A stretch of 64,000 nucleotides of DNA from Pseudomonas rhodesiae (GCF_007858255.1 NZ_VFEU01000016.1:1-64000), one strand, 5' to 3'; shown: positions 43,836-53,264, counted from the stretch's first letter. Made by a program: numbers and translations. The notes: a model not told the origin generated them from the letters alone.

Positions 43836-45698
43836 ATGCGATTGGCTTTTTTCACACCCCTTATCAGTACTGCCCTGGCCTTTGTACTGGCGAGTACCGC
43901 CGTGATCGCGGCGCCACAAACGTACCTCACGGTGTACGGCGAACCGGCCAAGTACCCGGCCGGTTTCACCCATTTCGACTATGCCAACCCCAAAGCCCCC
44001 AAGGGCGGCAGCCTACGGCGTTCGGCCATTGAGATCGGGCGCTTCGATCATGTGTTGCCGTATATCGATAAAGGCATCGGCGTGTCCCAGATCGACGGCT
44101 GGCTCTACGCGCCGCTGGCCCAACGTTCACTGGACGAACCCTACACGGTGTACGGGCTGGTAGCCGAGAAGATGGAGCGCGCCGAGGATGGCCTGTCGCT
44201 GCGCTTTTACCTGAACCCCAAGGCCCGCTTCGCCGACGGTAAACCGATCACCGCCGAAGACGTACGCTACAGTTTCGATCTGTTGATGACCCAAGGCAGC
44301 CTGCGCTTTCGTACGCTGTTCGCCGACGTCAAGCAAGTCGAAGTGGAAGGCGAACGCCAGGTACGCTTTGACTTCTCCAGCAATGAGAACCGTACCCTGC
44401 CCCTGGATATCGCCACCCTGCCGGTATTTCCGGAGCACTGGTGGAAGACCCGCGACTTTGCCAACGGCGGCGGCTACGAGGCGCCACTGGGCAGCGGCCC
44501 GTACAAAGTCAGCAAGATCGACTCGGGCAGCACCATCACCTTTACCCGCGACCCCGACTGGTGGGGCAAGGACCTGCCCGTCAGCCGTGGCCTCTACAAC
44601 TTCGATCACCTGAGCCTGGAATACTTCGGCGACACCGAAGTGGCGCGCCAGGTATTGCGCGGTGGGGCCTACGACTTCAACCGCGAGTTTTCCGCCACCG
44701 GCTATTCCATCGGCTACAACGGCCCTGCCCTCGACGATGGCCGCCTGCAACGCGCGCATTTGGCCAAGGAAATGCCGCAACCGGCGCAAGGCTATGTGTT
44801 CAATGTGCAAAAGCCGATGTTTCAGGATCGCCGCGTGCGCCAGGCTTTGGCGATGCTGTGGGACTTCGAGTGGGCCAACCGGCAGATGATGCGCAACATG
44901 TACATCCGCCAGCAGAGCTTTTTCTCTAACAGCCCGCTGGCCGCCACCCAACTGCCAAGCCAGGAAGAGCTGGCCATTCTGGAACCGCTGCGCGGGCAAA
45001 TACCCGCTGAGGTATTCACCCAAGTGTTCAAGGCGCCAGTCACCGATGGCAGCGGCATGATCCGCGACAAACAATTGCAGGCCCTGGCCCTGCTTGAGCA
45101 AGCCGGCTGGAAACCCGACGGCGACAAATTGGTGAACGCCCAGGGCGAGCCGCTGGAGTTCACCTTTCTTAACGCCCAGGCCGGTCTGGAACGCCTGCTG
45201 TTGCCCTACAAACGCAACCTGGCGCAGATCGGCATCACCCTCAATATCCGCCGCATCGATTCCTCCCAATATGTAAACCGCCTGATGAGCCGGGATTACG
45301 ACATGATCGTCACCGGGTTCCCGGTCACCACTTCGCCGGGCATGGAGCTGTACAACTACTTCGGTTCCGCCGCCGCGTTCGATCCGGGCGCCAACAACTA
45401 CATGGTGCTCAAGGACCCGGCCGTGGACAGCCTGATCAAGGGTCTGGTCAAGGCCAACACCCAGGCCGAGATGCTGACCTACGCCCATGCCCTGGACCGA
45501 GTGCTGCAATGGAACTACCTGTGGATCCCCAATTACTACCCGCCGGGTACGTCGGCGGCGTGGTGGAACCGCTTTGGCCGCCCTGCTATCGAGGCCAAGA
45601 ACGACGAGGCCCTGGAAACCTGGTGGGAAATCAGCCCCACACCGCTGACGAATGAACAAATGAAAGCCGAACTGGAAAAACGCGGGGAGGCCCGCTGA
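43836..45698 (+). CDS. yejA: Periplasmic peptide-binding protein (YejA type, SBP family 5)
   Basis: 620 residues. A Sec signal peptide (MRLAFFTPLISTALAFVLASTAVIA) is followed by an SBP_bac_5 fold with HFDYANPKAPKGG, typical of YejA. It captures oligopeptide-like substrates in the periplasm; the E. coli homologue takes in microcin C. The ATG at 43836 is chosen over upstream in-frame ATGs because it begins the signal peptide. First gene of yejABEF, ending TGATG with yejB. Confidence 0.92.
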   Translation: MRLAFFTPLISTALAFVLASTAVIAAPQTYLTVYGEPAKYPAGFTHFDYANPKAPKGGSLRRSAIEIGRFDHVLPYIDKGIGVSQIDGWLYAPLAQRSLDEPYTVYGLVAEKMERAEDGLSLRFYLNPKARFADGKPITAEDVRYSFDLLMTQGSLRFRTLFADVKQVEVEGERQVRFDFSSNENRTLPLDIATLPVFPEHWWKTRDFANGGGYEAPLGSGPYKVSKIDSGSTITFTRDPDWWGKDLPVSRGLYNFDHLSLEYFGDTEVARQVLRGGAYDFNREFSATGYSIGYNGPALDDGRLQRAHLAKEMPQPAQGYVFNVQKPMFQDRRVRQALAMLWDFEWANRQMMRNMYIRQQSFFSNSPLAATQLPSQEELAILEPLRGQIPAEVFTQVFKAPVTDGSGMIRDKQLQALALLEQAGWKPDGDKLVNAQGEPLEFTFLNAQAGLERLLLPYKRNLAQIGITLNIRRIDSSQYVNRLMSRDYDMIVTGFPVTTSPGMELYNYFGSAAAFDPGANNYMVLKDPAVDSLIKGLVKANTQAEMLTYAHALDRVLQWNYLWIPNYYPPGTSAAWWNRFGRPAIEAKNDEALETWWEISPTPLTNEQMKAELEKRGEAR

Positions 45699-46759
45699 TG
45701 TTTGCCTATATCGTGCGGCGCCTGCTGCTGATCATCCCCACCCTGGTGATCATCCTGCTGGTGAATTTCGTGATTGTGCAGGCCGCCCCCGGCGGCCCGG
45801 TCGAACAAGCCATCGCCCATCTGCAAGGAATTGGCGGCGGTGGCGTCGGCGGCTCGTCCGCCGAAGGCATGGGCAGCGGCTCCCGCGCCAGTCGCGGTCT
45901 GGACCCGAAGCTGATCAAGGACATCGAAAAGCAATACGGCTTCGATAAGCCCGCGCAGGAGCGGTTGTGGTTGATGCTCAAAAGCTATGCCCAGCTGGAC
46001 TTCGGTAACAGCTTCTTCCGTGGCAAAACCGTAATCGACCTGATCCTGGAAAAAATGCCCGTGACCATTTCCCTCGGGCTCTGGGCCACTCTGATCACCT
46101 ATCTGGTTTCGATCCCCCTGGGCATTCGCAAGGCCGTGCGCCATGGCAGCAGCTTTGATGTATGGAGCAGCACCGCCATTGTGATCGGCTATGCCATGCC
46201 GGCGTTCCTGTTCGCGATGTTCCTGATCGTGGTGTTCGCCGGCGGCACTTCCCTGAACTGGTTCCCGGTGCGCGGCCTGGTGTCGGAGAATTTCGAAGAG
46301 CTGAGCACCGTGGGCAAGGTGGCCGATTATTTCTGGCACCTGGTGCTGCCGGTGACCTCCCTGGTGATCGGCGGGTTCGCCACCTTGACCATCCTGACCA
46401 AAAACTCATTCCTGAATGAAATCACGCGTCAGTACGTGGTCACCGCGCGCGCCAAGGGTTTGAGCGAGCGCCGCGTGCTGTACGGTCATGTATTTCGCAA
46501 CGCCATGTTGCTGGTGATCTCGGGGATTCCTCAGGCGTTCATCAGTGTGTTCTTTGCCGGTTCGCTGCTGATCGAAGTGATCTTCTCCCTCGACGGCCTG
46601 GGGCGCATGAGCTACGAAGCCGCCGTCTCTCGGGACTACCCGGTGGTGTTCGGCTCGCTGTTTATCTTCACCTTGTTCGGGCTGCTGATAAAACTGATCG
46701 GCGACCTCTGCTACACCCTGGTGGACCCGCGTATCGACTTCGCCGCGAGGAACGCCTGA
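45698..46759 (+). CDS. yejB: Peptide ABC transporter permease YejB
   Basis: 353 residues, a DppB-type permease with six membrane segments (first at about 6-28) and the EAA loop around RAKGLSERRVLYGHVFRNAM. A Gly/Ser-rich insertion (GGGGVGGSSAEGMGSGS, about 47-65), usual in YejB proteins, follows the first helix. The start shares one base with the yejA stop. It forms the channel with YejE. Confidence 0.93.
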   Translation: MFAYIVRRLLLIIPTLVIILLVNFVIVQAAPGGPVEQAIAHLQGIGGGGVGGSSAEGMGSGSRASRGLDPKLIKDIEKQYGFDKPAQERLWLMLKSYAQLDFGNSFFRGKTVIDLILEKMPVTISLGLWATLITYLVSIPLGIRKAVRHGSSFDVWSSTAIVIGYAMPAFLFAMFLIVVFAGGTSLNWFPVRGLVSENFEELSTVGKVADYFWHLVLPVTSLVIGGFATLTILTKNSFLNEITRQYVVTARAKGLSERRVLYGHVFRNAMLLVISGIPQAFISVFFAGSLLIEVIFSLDGLGRMSYEAAVSRDYPVVFGSLFIFTLFGLLIKLIGDLCYTLVDPRIDFAARNA

Positions 46760-47781
46760 TGCTTAATCTGTCTCCGGTGGCCCGCCGACGTTTCGAGCGG
46801 TTCAAGAGAAACCGTCGCGGCTGGTGGTCGCTGTGGCTGTTTATCGGCCTGTTTATCCTGACCCTGGGCGGCGAGTTGATCGCCAACGACAAACCCTGGG
46901 TGCTGAGCTACAAGAACGAGCTGTATTTCCCGGTGTTCAAGCGCTACACCGAGCAACAGTTCGGCGGGCAGTTGCCGTTCCAGGCCGACTACCGCAGCGA
47001 TTACGTACAAAAGCTGATCCAGCAGGACGGCGGCTGGATGTTGTTCCCGCCGATCCCGTTCAGCGACGATACCCCCAACTACGAACTGACCCGCCCTGCC
47101 CCCAGCCCGCCCTCGGCGGTGAACTGGCTGGGCACCGACGATCAGTCGCGGGATGTGCTGGCACGGGTGATCTTCGGCGCGCGGGTGTCGATTCTGTTTG
47201 CCCTGGCGCTCACCGCGATCAGCGCGGCCATCGGCATCGCGGCTGGCGCGTTGCAGGGTTACTACGGCGGCTGGGTGGACTTGATCGGACAGCGCGTGCT
47301 TGAAGTGTGGTCCGGTTTGCCGGTGTTGTACCTGCTGATCATTCTGTCGGGGTTCGTGGAGCCGAATTTCTGGTGGCTGCTGGGGATCATGGCGCTGTTT
47401 TCCTGGCTGGCGCTGGTGGACGTGGTGCGCGCCGAGTTCCTGCGCGGGCGCAACCTGGAATACGTCAAGGCCGCAAGGGCCCTGGGCCTGGGGGACGGCA
47501 AGATCATTGGTCGGCACATCCTGCCCAACGCCATGACTGCGACCTTGAGCTACCTGCCGTTCATTTTGACCGGGGCAATTTCCACCTTGAGCGCCCTGGA
47601 CTTCCTCGGCTTCGGCATGCCGGCGGGCAGTGCGTCCCTCGGTGAATTGATCGCCCAGGGCAAACAGAACCTGCAGGCGCCGTGGCTGGGCCTGACCGCG
47701 TTTTTCACCTTGGCGCTGATCCTGTCGCTGCTGGTCTTTATCGGCGAGGCGTTGCGTGACGCCTTCGACCCACGCTCATGA
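46759..47781 (+). CDS. yejE: Peptide ABC transporter permease YejE
   Basis: 340 residues, a DppC-type permease. A long periplasmic loop (about 45-130) follows the first helix, then come five more helices and the EAA loop KAARALGLGDGKIIGRHILPNAM. The start shares one base with the yejB stop, so the three upstream proteins are translationally coupled. Confidence 0.93.
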   Translation: MLNLSPVARRRFERFKRNRRGWWSLWLFIGLFILTLGGELIANDKPWVLSYKNELYFPVFKRYTEQQFGGQLPFQADYRSDYVQKLIQQDGGWMLFPPIPFSDDTPNYELTRPAPSPPSAVNWLGTDDQSRDVLARVIFGARVSILFALALTAISAAIGIAAGALQGYYGGWVDLIGQRVLEVWSGLPVLYLLIILSGFVEPNFWWLLGIMALFSWLALVDVVRAEFLRGRNLEYVKAARALGLGDGKIIGRHILPNAMTATLSYLPFILTGAISTLSALDFLGFGMPAGSASLGELIAQGKQNLQAPWLGLTAFFTLALILSLLVFIGEALRDAFDPRS

Positions 47782-47791
47782 GTGATTGCAA

Positions 47792-49363
47792 ATGAACCTG
47801 ATCGAGATCCGCGACCTGTGCGTCGCCTTCAACGGCCAGACCGTGGTACACAACTTGAGCCTGGATGTGCGCCCCGGCGAATGCCTGGCACTGGTGGGTG
47901 AGTCGGGCTCGGGTAAATCGGTGACTGCCCATTCGATCCTGCAACTGTTGCCCGAAGCCGGCACTAGCACCACCGGCTCGGTGAAGTATCGCGGCAAAGA
48001 GCTGGTGGGCGCCCCGGCGGCGACTTTGCAGAAGCTGCGCGGCAACCGTATCGCCATGATCTTCCAGGAGCCGATGACCTCCCTCAACCCGCTGCACAGC
48101 ATCGAAAAGCAGATCGGTGAAACCCTGTTGCTGCACAAAGGCCTGGGCGGCAAAGCGGCGCAGGCGCGTATCTTGGAACTGCTCGACATGGTGGGCATCC
48201 AGAAACCGAGGGAGCGCCTCAAGGCCTATCCCCACCAATTGTCCGGCGGCCAACGCCAACGGGTGATGATCGCCATGGCCTTGGCGTGCGAGCCGGAACT
48301 GCTGATCGCCGATGAGCCGACCACCGCGCTGGATGTGACCGTGCAGCGCAAGATCCTGCTGCTGCTCAAATCCTTGCAACAACGCTTGGGCATGTCGCTG
48401 CTGCTGATCAGCCATGACCTCAACCTGGTGCGCAGCATCGCCCAGCGGGTGTGCGTGATGCACGCCGGCGAGATCGTCGAGCAGGCCGAATGCCAGGCTC
48501 TGTTCAACGCGCCGCAGCATCCTTACAGCCGCCTGCTGCTGGATGCCGAACCGGCGGGCGATGCACTGTGCAGCGAGGAACGCGAGACGGTGTTGCAAGT
48601 GGAGGACCTGAGCGTGCAGTTCCGTCTCGGTGGTGGGCTATTTCAACGCAAGACCTACCTGCGCGCGGTGGACGGTATCAGCCTCAGCGTGCAACGTGGC
48701 AAGACCCTGGGCATCGTTGGTGAATCCGGCTCGGGTAAATCCACCCTCGGTCAGGCGATCCTGCGCCTGCTGGACTCCCACGGCAGCATCCGCTTCCAGG
48801 GCCAGGCCCTCGATACCCTCAACCATCACCAGATGCGACCATGGCGCAAGCAGATGCAGGTGGTGTTCCAGGACCCTTATGGCAGCCTCAGCCCGCGCAT
48901 GTCTGTGCAGCAGATCATCAGCGAAGGCCTGGAGGTGCACGCTCCGTGCAGCCTGGCCGAGCGCGAAGCGCAGGTGATTCAGGTGCTCAAGGACGTGGGC
49001 CTGGACCCCGCCAGCCGGCATCGCTACCCCCACGAGTTTTCCGGCGGCCAGCGCCAACGCATCGCCATCGCCCGCGCGCTGGTGCTCAAGCCGGCGCTGA
49101 TGCTGCTGGACGAACCCACCTCCGCCCTTGACCGCACCGTACAAAAGCAAGTGGTGGCGCTGCTGCGTGAACTGCAGGAAAAATACGGCCTGACGTACCT
49201 GTTTATCAGCCATGACCTGGCCGTGGTGCGGGCCATGGCCCACGACATGATCGTGATCAAGGAGGGCAAAGTGGTGGAGCGCGGCGCCAGCCACGATGTA
49301 TTCGAGTCGCCGCAACACCCCTACACCAAGGAACTGATGGCAGCGGCGCATATTCCGCTGTAG
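47792..49363 (+). CDS. yejF: Peptide ABC transporter ATPase YejF (two ATPase domains)
   Basis: 523 residues with two ABC modules: Walker A GESGSGKSVTAHS near 37 and GESGSGKSTLGQ near 310, with signatures LSGGQRQRVMIAMA and FSGGQRQRIAIARA. Both nucleotide sites look intact. The ATG at 47792 begins the canonical MNLIEIRDL; a TTG six bases earlier is less likely. It powers the YejABEF importer. Confidence 0.94.
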   Translation: MNLIEIRDLCVAFNGQTVVHNLSLDVRPGECLALVGESGSGKSVTAHSILQLLPEAGTSTTGSVKYRGKELVGAPAATLQKLRGNRIAMIFQEPMTSLNPLHSIEKQIGETLLLHKGLGGKAAQARILELLDMVGIQKPRERLKAYPHQLSGGQRQRVMIAMALACEPELLIADEPTTALDVTVQRKILLLLKSLQQRLGMSLLLISHDLNLVRSIAQRVCVMHAGEIVEQAECQALFNAPQHPYSRLLLDAEPAGDALCSEERETVLQVEDLSVQFRLGGGLFQRKTYLRAVDGISLSVQRGKTLGIVGESGSGKSTLGQAILRLLDSHGSIRFQGQALDTLNHHQMRPWRKQMQVVFQDPYGSLSPRMSVQQIISEGLEVHAPCSLAEREAQVIQVLKDVGLDPASRHRYPHEFSGGQRQRIAIARALVLKPALMLLDEPTSALDRTVQKQVVALLRELQEKYGLTYLFISHDLAVVRAMAHDMIVIKEGKVVERGASHDVFESPQHPYTKELMAAAHIPL

Positions 49364-49400
49364 GACGTTATGGAACTTCACTCACCCTTTCGCTGACGGC

Positions 49401-50807
49401 ATGGGCATGAACCTCACCGATAACCTCACCGATTACCAACAGGTACGCGGCCTGGCCATCCAGTCGCTGTTCGAAATCATCGAGCAGTCCAGCGAAGGCA
49501 CGGTGATCGTCGACCGCGACGCCAATATCGTGTGGATGAACGAGCGCTACGCCAAGCGCTTCGGCCTGAACAGCGCGGATGAGGCCATCGGCCAACCCTG
49601 CGAGCGGGTGATTTCCAACAGCCTGTTGCGCCAGGTGGTGCGCACCGACCGGCCGATCCTGCTGGATATCCAGGACACCCCCAAAGGCCCGCTGGTGGTG
49701 ATGCGCCTGCCGATTCACAACGATGCCGGGGCGGTGATCGGTGCCATCGGCTTCGCGCTGTTCGATGAGCTGCGCAACCTGTCGCCATTGATCGAGCGCT
49801 ACATGAGCATGCAGCAGGAACTGGCCTCCACCCGCTCGTTGCTGCGCTCACGCCAGAGCAAGTACACCTTCGCGCACTTTATCGGTACCAGCGCCGCGAG
49901 CCTGGAAGTCAAACGCCGGGCGCGGCGCAGCGCCAAGACCGAGTCGCCGGTGTTGCTGCTGGGGGAAACCGGCACCGGCAAGGAGTTGCTGGCCCAGGCC
50001 ATTCATGGCGCCTCGTCACGGGCACACAAGGCATTTGTGAGCATCAACAGCGCGGCGATCCCCCACGATTTGCTCGAAGCCGAGTTCTTCGGCACTGCGC
50101 CCGGCGCGTTTACCGGCGCCGACCGCAAGGGCCGCCCCGGCAAGTTCCAGATCGCCCAGGGCGGCACGCTGTTTCTCGACGAAATCGGCGACATGCCCCT
50201 GCCGCTGCAAAGCAAACTGCTAAGGGTGTTGCAGGAAAAGGAGTTCGAACCGGTCGGCTCCAACGAGATGCTACACAGCGACGTACGGGTGATTGCGGCC
50301 ACGTCGATGGACCTTGAGGCGGCGATCAAACGTGGCGAGTTTCGCGCGGACCTGTATTACCGCCTGAATGTGCTGCCGATCCAGGTCCCGCCCCTGCGCG
50401 AACGCTTGGAAGATATTCCGGCGCTTAGCGAGGCGATCCTCGAAGAACTGCGCAGCCATCACGAACTGGACCGCGAAGCCCTGGACTTGTTGGCCCAGCA
50501 TGCCTGGCCGGGGAATATCCGTGAGTTGCGCAACGTACTGGAGCGCGCGGCGCTGTTAAGTGATGACTTGATATTGAACGCCCAGGAAGTCCGTGCGGCC
50601 ATTGGCACCTTCAGCCCGGTGGCACGTAACACTGCCGTGGCGGCGGAGGAAGGTGAAAGCTACAACGCGGCGCGGGAGCGGTTTGACCGGCAGGTGATTG
50701 TAGCGGCGCTCAAGGCCTGTGATGGGAATGTGGTGGAGGCGGCTAAGCGGTTGGGGCTGGGGCGGTCGACGTTGTACAAGAAAATGGTCGCGCTAGGCAT
50801 CACCTGA
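49401..50807 (+). CDS. hbcR: Sigma-54 enhancer-binding regulator of 3-hydroxybutyrate use (HbcR type)
   Basis: 468 residues. An N-terminal PAS domain (about 20-125, SSEGTVIVDRDANIVWMN) precedes an AAA+ domain with Walker A GETGTGKE near 190, GAFTGA near 237 and Walker B LFLDEIGD. A Fis-type HTH lies at the end (VVEAAKRLGLGRSTLYKKM). It sits directly upstream of a GntP permease, hydroxybutyrate dehydrogenase and acetoacetyl-CoA synthetase. The P. aeruginosa counterpart (PA2005, HbcR) activates that pathway with RpoN. No strong ribosome site is seen; ATGs at 49401 and 49407 are both possible. Confidence 0.88.
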   Translation: MGMNLTDNLTDYQQVRGLAIQSLFEIIEQSSEGTVIVDRDANIVWMNERYAKRFGLNSADEAIGQPCERVISNSLLRQVVRTDRPILLDIQDTPKGPLVVMRLPIHNDAGAVIGAIGFALFDELRNLSPLIERYMSMQQELASTRSLLRSRQSKYTFAHFIGTSAASLEVKRRARRSAKTESPVLLLGETGTGKELLAQAIHGASSRAHKAFVSINSAAIPHDLLEAEFFGTAPGAFTGADRKGRPGKFQIAQGGTLFLDEIGDMPLPLQSKLLRVLQEKEFEPVGSNEMLHSDVRVIAATSMDLEAAIKRGEFRADLYYRLNVLPIQVPPLRERLEDIPALSEAILEELRSHHELDREALDLLAQHAWPGNIRELRNVLERAALLSDDLILNAQEVRAAIGTFSPVARNTAVAAEEGESYNAARERFDRQVIVAALKACDGNVVEAAKRLGLGRSTLYKKMVALGIT

Positions 50808-50822
50808 TCTCCAATCAGAGAC
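50807..50822. promoter_or_regulatory. Candidate HbcR enhancer site 1 (ATCTC-N6-GAGAC)
   Basis: The dyad ATCTC-CAATCA-GAGAC begins at the last base of the hbcR stop codon. It has the same half-sites and 6-base spacing as 50951-50968. It lies about 231 bases upstream of the predicted start at 51046. Confidence 0.5.
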
Positions 50823-50848
50823 TTAATTCTTAAAAAATAGACAATCAC

Positions 50849-50938
50849 TGTGGGAGGGGGCTTGCCCCCGATAGCATTGGTTAAGGCACTCTATTTCGGG
50901 CTGATACACCGCAATCGGGGGCAAGCCCCCTCCCACAC
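50849..50938. repeat. REPIN between the two hbc enhancer sites
   Basis: Inverted REPs TGTGGGAGGGGGCTTGCCCC and its reverse complement flank a 38-bp spacer. The core is the same as at 6109, 59318 and in the left array. It lies between the two candidate HbcR sites and the promoter. Confidence 0.9.
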
Positions 50939-50950
50939 TTGATCCGCACC

Positions 50951-50968
50951 TGTCTCCAGATTGAGACA
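50951..50968. promoter_or_regulatory. Candidate HbcR enhancer site 2 (TGTCTC-N6-GAGACA)
   Basis: A perfect 6-bp dyad TGTCTC-CAGATT-GAGACA centred about 86 bases upstream of the predicted sigma-54 start, a normal distance for an enhancer site. Confidence 0.6.
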
Positions 50969-50982
50969 TTAGCCGAATCCAA

Positions 50983-51006
50983 TTGAAAAATATTCATATA
51001 TTTCAA
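50983..51006. promoter_or_regulatory. AT-rich palindrome next to the hbc promoter
   Basis: TTGAAA-A-ATAT-TC-ATAT-A-TTTCAA, a 24-base dyad with one symmetric mismatch pair, ends 14 bases before the -24 GG. It may be an IHF-like bend or a separate operator. Confidence 0.4.
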
Positions 51007-51018
51007 CAAGTTAAGTAA

Positions 51019-51035
51019 TTGGCACGCATCTCGCT
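51019..51035 (+). promoter_or_regulatory. Sigma-54 (-24/-12) promoter of the hydroxybutyrate operon
   Basis: TTGGCACGCATCTCGCT matches the consensus YTGGCACG-N4-TTGCW except for one base (TCGCT), with GG (51021-51022) and GC (51033-51034) spaced by 10. The predicted start is near 51046, 46 bases before the permease ATG. Confidence 0.85.
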
Positions 51036-51091
51036 ATAGCCCTTCCCCACCGCGTCACCACAAAAATAACAATCCTATCTGGAGACACACC

Positions 51092-52483
51092 ATGAGTGTG
51101 ATCATTGCCCTGGCAGCCCTCGCGCTGCTGATGCTGGCTGCCTACCGTGGCTATAGCGTTATCTTGTTCGCCCCCATCGCCGCGCTAGGAGCGGTGCTGC
51201 TGACCGACCCCTCCGCCGTCGCCCCTGCCTTTACTGGGGTGTTCATGGAAAAAATGGTCGGCTTTATCAAACTGTATTTCCCGGTGTTCCTGCTCGGTGC
51301 GGTGTTCGGCAAGCTGATCGAACTGTCGGGGTTTTCCCGTTCGATCGTGGCCGCGGCGATCCGCTTGCTCGGCACGCGCCAGGCGATGCTGGTGATCGTG
51401 CTGGTCTGCGCCCTGCTCACCTATGGCGGCGTCTCGCTGTTTGTGGTGGTGTTCGCGGTATACCCGTTTGCGGCGGAGATGTTCCGCCAGAGCAATATCC
51501 CCAAGCGCCTGATCCCGGCGACCATCGCCCTCGGCGCGTTTTCGTTCACCATGGACGCCCTGCCCGGCACGCCGCAGATTCAGAACATCATCCCCAGCAC
51601 CTTTTTCAACACCACCGCCTGGGCGGCGCCGTGGCTGGGGCTGATCGGCACGATTTTCGTGTTCTGCGCCGGCATGCTTTACCTGGCGCGCCAGCGCAAC
51701 AAGGCCCAGCGCGCCGGTGAAGGCTACGGCACCGAACTGCGCAACGAGCCGGAAACCGCCGAGAACCTGACATTGCCCAATCCGTGGATCGCGCTGTCGC
51801 CGCTGATCCTGGTGGGGGTGATGAACCTGCTGTTCACCCACTGGATCCCGCAGTGGTACGGCAAGACCCACAGCCTTAGCCTGCCGGGCATGAGCGCGCC
51901 GGTGACCACCGAAATCGCCAAGCTCACGGCGATCTGGGCGGTGCAGGCGGCGTTGCTGGTGGGGATTATCGTGGTGCTGGTGTTCGGCTTCTCGGCGATC
52001 AAGAGCAAACTCGCCGAAGGCAGCAAAAGCGCGGTCAGCGGTGCATTGCTGGCGGCGATGAACACCGCGTCGGAATACGGCTTCGGTGCGGTCATCGCTT
52101 CGTTGCCGGGCTTTCTGGTACTGGCGGACTGGCTTAAGGGCATCCCCAACCCGTTGGTCAACGAGGCGATCACTGTGACGTTGCTGGCCGGTATCACCGG
52201 TTCCGCCTCGGGCGGCATGAGCATCGCCCTGGCGGCGATGTCCGAGAGTTTTATCGCGGCGGCCCACGCGGCCAATATCCCCCTTGAAGTGCTGCACCGG
52301 GTCGCGGCCATGGCCAGCGGCGGCATGGACACCCTGCCCCACAACGGCGCGGTGATCACCCTGCTGGCGGTCACCGGCCTGACCCACCGCGAAGCCTACA
52401 AGGACATTTTCGGCATCACGATGATCAAGACCCTTGCGGTGTTCGTGGTGATCGGTACTTTCTATGCCACTGGCATTGTGTGA
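51092..52483 (+). CDS. GntP-family permease, probable hydroxybutyrate importer
   Basis: 463 residues, about 12 hydrophobic segments, GntP/DsdX-like family (GVSLFVVVFAVYPFA, DALPGTPQIQN, SASGGMSIALAAMSE). Gluconate transporters share the fold, but the neighbours (hydroxybutyrate dehydrogenase, acetoacetyl-CoA synthetase) and the HbcR-type control argue for 3-hydroxybutyrate as substrate. A ribosome site GGAGA lies upstream of the ATG. First gene of the operon from the 51019 promoter. Confidence 0.88.
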   Translation: MSVIIALAALALLMLAAYRGYSVILFAPIAALGAVLLTDPSAVAPAFTGVFMEKMVGFIKLYFPVFLLGAVFGKLIELSGFSRSIVAAAIRLLGTRQAMLVIVLVCALLTYGGVSLFVVVFAVYPFAAEMFRQSNIPKRLIPATIALGAFSFTMDALPGTPQIQNIIPSTFFNTTAWAAPWLGLIGTIFVFCAGMLYLARQRNKAQRAGEGYGTELRNEPETAENLTLPNPWIALSPLILVGVMNLLFTHWIPQWYGKTHSLSLPGMSAPVTTEIAKLTAIWAVQAALLVGIIVVLVFGFSAIKSKLAEGSKSAVSGALLAAMNTASEYGFGAVIASLPGFLVLADWLKGIPNPLVNEAITVTLLAGITGSASGGMSIALAAMSESFIAAAHAANIPLEVLHRVAAMASGGMDTLPHNGAVITLLAVTGLTHREAYKDIFGITMIKTLAVFVVIGTFYATGIV

Positions 52484-52490
52484 GGTGAAC

Positions 52491-53264
52491 ATGACGACAT
52501 TGAACGGCAAGACCGCCCTGGTCACCGGTTCCACCAGCGGCATCGGCCTGGGCATTGCGCTGAGCCTGGCCAAGGCCGGCGCCAACCTGATCCTCAACGG
52601 CTTCGGCGACGCCAGTGCGGTAATCGCCCAAGTGCAAGCCTATGGCGGCCAGGTCGGCCACCATCCGGCGGACGTCAGCGACCCGGCGCAGATCGCCGAC
52701 ATGTTTGCCTATGCCGAGCGTGAGTTCGGCGGTGTGGACATACTGGTGAACAACGCCGGCATCCAGCATGTGGCGGCGGTGGAAGACTTCCCGGCCGAGC
52801 GCTGGGACGCCATCATCGCGATCAACCTGTCGTCGGTGTTCCACAGCACGCGCTTGGGTCTGCCGGGCATGAAGGCCAAGGGTTGGGGGCGTATCGTCAA
52901 TATCGCTTCGGTGCATGGCCAGGTCGGTTCGGTGGGCAAGGCAGCTTATGTGGCGGCCAAGCATGGCGTGATCGGCCTGACCAAAGTGGTGGGCCTGGAG
53001 ACCGCCACCAGCAACGTGACCTGCAACGCGATCTGCCCCGGCTGGGTGCTGACGCCGCTGGTGCAGAAACAGATCGACGATCGCATCGCCCAAGGCGTGG
53101 ACCCGCAGCAGGCGCAGCACGATCTGCTGGCGGAGAAACAACCGTCGCTGGAATTCGTGACCCCGTCGCAACTGGGCGAGCTGGTGCTGTTCTTATGCAG
53201 CGAGGCCGGCGCCCAGGTGCGTGGCGCGGCGTGGAATATCGATGGTGGCTGGCTGGCCCAATAG
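52491..53264 (+). CDS. hbdH: D-3-hydroxybutyrate dehydrogenase
   Basis: 257-residue SDR. Cofactor motif TGSTSGIGLG near residue 12, NNAGIQHV near 88, catalytic Ser in NIASVHG and Tyr-Lys in YVAAKHG near 150, and the substrate-determining QHV and GWVLTPLVQKQI typical of BdhA. It oxidises (R)-3-hydroxybutyrate to acetoacetate with NAD. The start at 52491 follows GAGGTG, 7 bases after the permease stop. Confidence 0.93.
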   Translation: MTTLNGKTALVTGSTSGIGLGIALSLAKAGANLILNGFGDASAVIAQVQAYGGQVGHHPADVSDPAQIADMFAYAEREFGGVDILVNNAGIQHVAAVEDFPAERWDAIIAINLSSVFHSTRLGLPGMKAKGWGRIVNIASVHGQVGSVGKAAYVAAKHGVIGLTKVVGLETATSNVTCNAICPGWVLTPLVQKQIDDRIAQGVDPQQAQHDLLAEKQPSLEFVTPSQLGELVLFLCSEAGAQVRGAAWNIDGGWLAQ

